Under the pieces are notes generated by a model that saw only the letters and a list, made by a program, of their open reading frames with translations, was not told the DNA's origin and made no database searches. This document shows positions 7,234 through 8,119 of a stretch of DNA of 8,119 nucleotides, in pieces. The stretch is from Bacteroidota bacterium. Lineage in GTDB: Bacteria > Bacteroidota > Bacteroidia > Chitinophagales > Chitinophagaceae. Positions within the stretch are counted from its first letter, which is position 1. The number at the start of each line of letters is the position of its first letter. The translations under genes and the position numbers were made by a program. Location of the stretch: NCBI GenBank assembly GCA_023423285.1, contig JAFAFV010000119.1, forward strand, positions 1 through 8,119. The letters are read 5' to 3'.

Positions 7234-7685
7234 AAAAACTTTTTTATTACATACAGATAATGCTCACCGTGTTTTTCAGTAATTGTAATGCTGAAAAGAA
7301 AGAAAGTGAAAATATCGCAATACAGGAAATATTGCAGGTATCTGTCAATACAAAAATTTTTAATGAAAGTATTGTACCGATGTATGAAGATTCATCATTA
7401 ACGATTGTCTTAACCTCAACATTTACTGATACCCCATTAATAATATGGAATCGGCATAATGTAAAATACATTGATTCCAATTATATAAGCAATTATTCAA
7501 TTATTAATAAAATAAAACAAAAAGAACTTCCTCCCCTGGAACTATTTATTACTAAAATCGCTGTAATGGGAGACAGCGCTCGTGTTGATTTCTATTTTAG
7601 GAACAATGGTATAACTATTGAAAATTATTTATCAAAACATAATGGAGTTTGGAACGTTGACTCCACAGCCAAAGGCTGGAACTGA
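7230..7685 (+). CDS. Predicted lipoprotein, likely immunity partner of the HEFVH toxin
   Basis: The ORF encodes 151 residues and starts inside the preceding stop codon (ATGA overlap), so its translation is probably coupled to the toxin-like gene. The N-terminus is a short signal peptide, MKKLFYYIQIMLTVFFSNC, with Cys19 as the candidate lipid-modified residue; the -1 Asn makes the lipobox non-ideal. The mature part is beta-rich and ends with ARVDFYFRNN, then YLSKHNGVWNV, a pattern seen in many small Bacteroidota lipoproteins with NTF2-like or similar folds. I do not recognise a named family. Location at the membrane facing the periplasm would suit an immunity protein against an effector that attacks envelope proteins or peptidoglycan. 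Immunity is inferred from the overlap, size and export signal, not from homology. The gene ends 38 bases before the convergent nuclease gene stop. Confidence 0.6.
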   Translation: MKKLFYYIQIMLTVFFSNCNAEKKESENIAIQEILQVSVNTKIFNESIVPMYEDSSLTIVLTSTFTDTPLIIWNRHNVKYIDSNYISNYSIINKIKQKELPPLELFITKIAVMGDSARVDFYFRNNGITIENYLSKHNGVWNVDSTAKGWN

Positions 7686-7723
7686 ATTTATTAAAATCGT
7701 TTGTGCATTAAATTTAAAAAACG

Positions 7724-8119
7724 TTATACATCAGCTCCAAAAAACTTTACCTTTTGCGGGTACCGTTTAGCATAGCTGAAAAGCATATTGGTAATGGCGC
7801 TATTTTCTTTATAAGGCGTAACCACATGCTTAAAATATTCGGGCTGTTCTATTTGCACATCGCTGTCAATGAAACCCATACCGTAAAATTTACCTTTCCA
7901 TACCAGGATGCAGCTTTTTTCGTCAGTGTTAATGCCTTTGTCAATAATAGCAAATGATGGCAGGTTTTTCAGTTGGCCAATCGCCTGCTGCACACGGATA
8001 TTATAAGTTTCAGGCATTTCCTTTTTTTCACAGGCGCCTTTGCAAAGCAGCTTGTGCAATTGCTCATCATATACAATGGGCGATATAAAACACAGTCTTG
8101 GGCAAAGCTCAAACTCATT
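7724..8119 (-). CDS. Exonuclease (DnaQ-type) plus GIY-YIG nuclease protein, C-terminal part (5' end beyond window)
   Basis: The minus-strand frame is open from the right edge (no start needed; the in-frame TTG at 8059 is internal) to TAA at 7726-7724, giving 131 residues. The sequence matches, from memory, the C-terminal domain of Bacteroidota proteins that join a DnaQ-like 3'-5' exonuclease to a UvrC/Cho-like GIY-YIG nuclease: CPRLCF, CKGACEKKEMPETYNIRV, then SCILVWKGKFYGMGFID and a final YA..YP.K segment. Four cysteines (residues 6, 10, 26 and 30 of the visible part) form two Cx3C pairs, recalling the cysteine cluster after the GIY-YIG domain of UvrC. Both catalytic domains would lie off the window. 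A DNA repair role is inferred from the family. The last 71 codons lie in the duplicated segment, and the final residues FFGADV differ from the stranded copy near tyrS, so the gene has probably received a replacement 3' end. Confidence 0.75.
   Translation of the reverse strand, partial: NEFELCPRLCFISPIVYDEQLHKLLCKGACEKKEMPETYNIRVQQAIGQLKNLPSFAIIDKGINTDEKSCILVWKGKFYGMGFIDSDVQIEQPEYFKHVVTPYKENSAITNMLFSYAKRYPQKVKFFGADV
7740..7952. repeat. Right copy of the 213-bp direct repeat, within the nuclease gene 3' end
   Basis: This is the partner of 5155-5367 (offset 2585, ungapped, six differences). Here it is continuous with the rest of the nuclease reading frame towards 8119, so it is the in-use copy. 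Beyond 7952 the gene continues with codons that have no counterpart after 5367. Confidence 0.93.

Larger units (their letters stand above)
5368..7739. other. Inserted toxin-immunity island between duplicated gene ends
   Basis: This 2.4-kb segment separates the two copies of the nuclease 3' end. All four of its coding segments point in the plus direction and alternate toxin-like tip, small exported protein, toxin-like tip, small exported protein. It is mostly visibly richer in A and T than tyrS and the por genes, except for a G/C-rich patch at about 6490-6720. No integrase, transposase, terminal inverted repeat or tRNA end was recognised. Homologous integration, or decay of a larger element, is therefore as likely as active mobility. 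Confidence 0.6.

Noticed and set aside
7686..7723. Possible terminator hairpin between the lipoprotein and nuclease genes (CGTTT at 7698 and AAACG at 7719)
   Set aside because: Only five weak base pairs with a 16-base loop; not enough to call.
5368..7739. Insertion sequence or integron cassette
   Set aside because: I saw no transposase or integrase coding, terminal inverted repeats, short target duplications or attC-like structure; the long coding repeats argue for homologous recombination instead.
7754..7957. Plus-strand frame of 67 codons within the right repeat
   Set aside because: It is opposite the nuclease gene and mirrors the antisense frame of the left copy; no promoter or separate signal supports it.

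Overview
The window reads as a Bacteroidota chromosome, most likely of the Chitinophagaceae type. Three things point there: a PorU/PorV-family pair of type IX secretion (T9SS) genes, a DnaQ plus GIY-YIG nuclease gene of the Bacteroidota type, and the absence of purine-rich Shine-Dalgarno sequences, with one TAnnTTTG promoter motif visible upstream of tyrS. The assignment is from recognised protein families only; no database search was possible.

Layout. (1) Positions 1-3684, minus strand: porV2 (outer-membrane barrel), then porU2 (C25 cysteine peptidase, sortase-like), 28 bases apart and read as one operon; porU2 runs off the left edge. (2) 3700-3870: divergent intergenic region with a candidate tyrS promoter and a small palindrome in front of porV2. 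(3) 3871-5151, plus strand: tyrS, complete. (4) 5148-5367, minus strand: a broken-off 3' end of an exonuclease/GIY-YIG gene, convergent with tyrS and sharing bases with its stop codon. (5) 5368-7739, plus strand: an AT-richer island with an orphan toxin tip (HEVLH), an exported hypothetical protein, a second toxin-like protein (HEFVH) behind a low-complexity Gly/Thr/Asp linker, and an ATGA-coupled predicted lipoprotein. (6) 7724-8119, minus strand: the 3' part of the surviving exonuclease/GIY-YIG gene, whose last 213 bases duplicate region 4.

The main point of interest is the island. It is bounded by two 97 percent identical copies of the same gene 3' end. Five of the six differences between them are synonymous, so both copies appear to have diverged as working genes before they met here. 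This is what one crossover would leave if a DNA molecule carrying a homologous gene end plus toxin-immunity cargo integrated: the host gene gets a new 3' end and its old one is stranded beside tyrS. The cargo looks like two C-terminal toxin tips of the metallopeptidase kind, each followed by a small protein with an export signal. That suggests effectors acting in the periplasm or envelope, with exported immunity proteins. No integrase, transposase or terminal inverted repeat was recognised.
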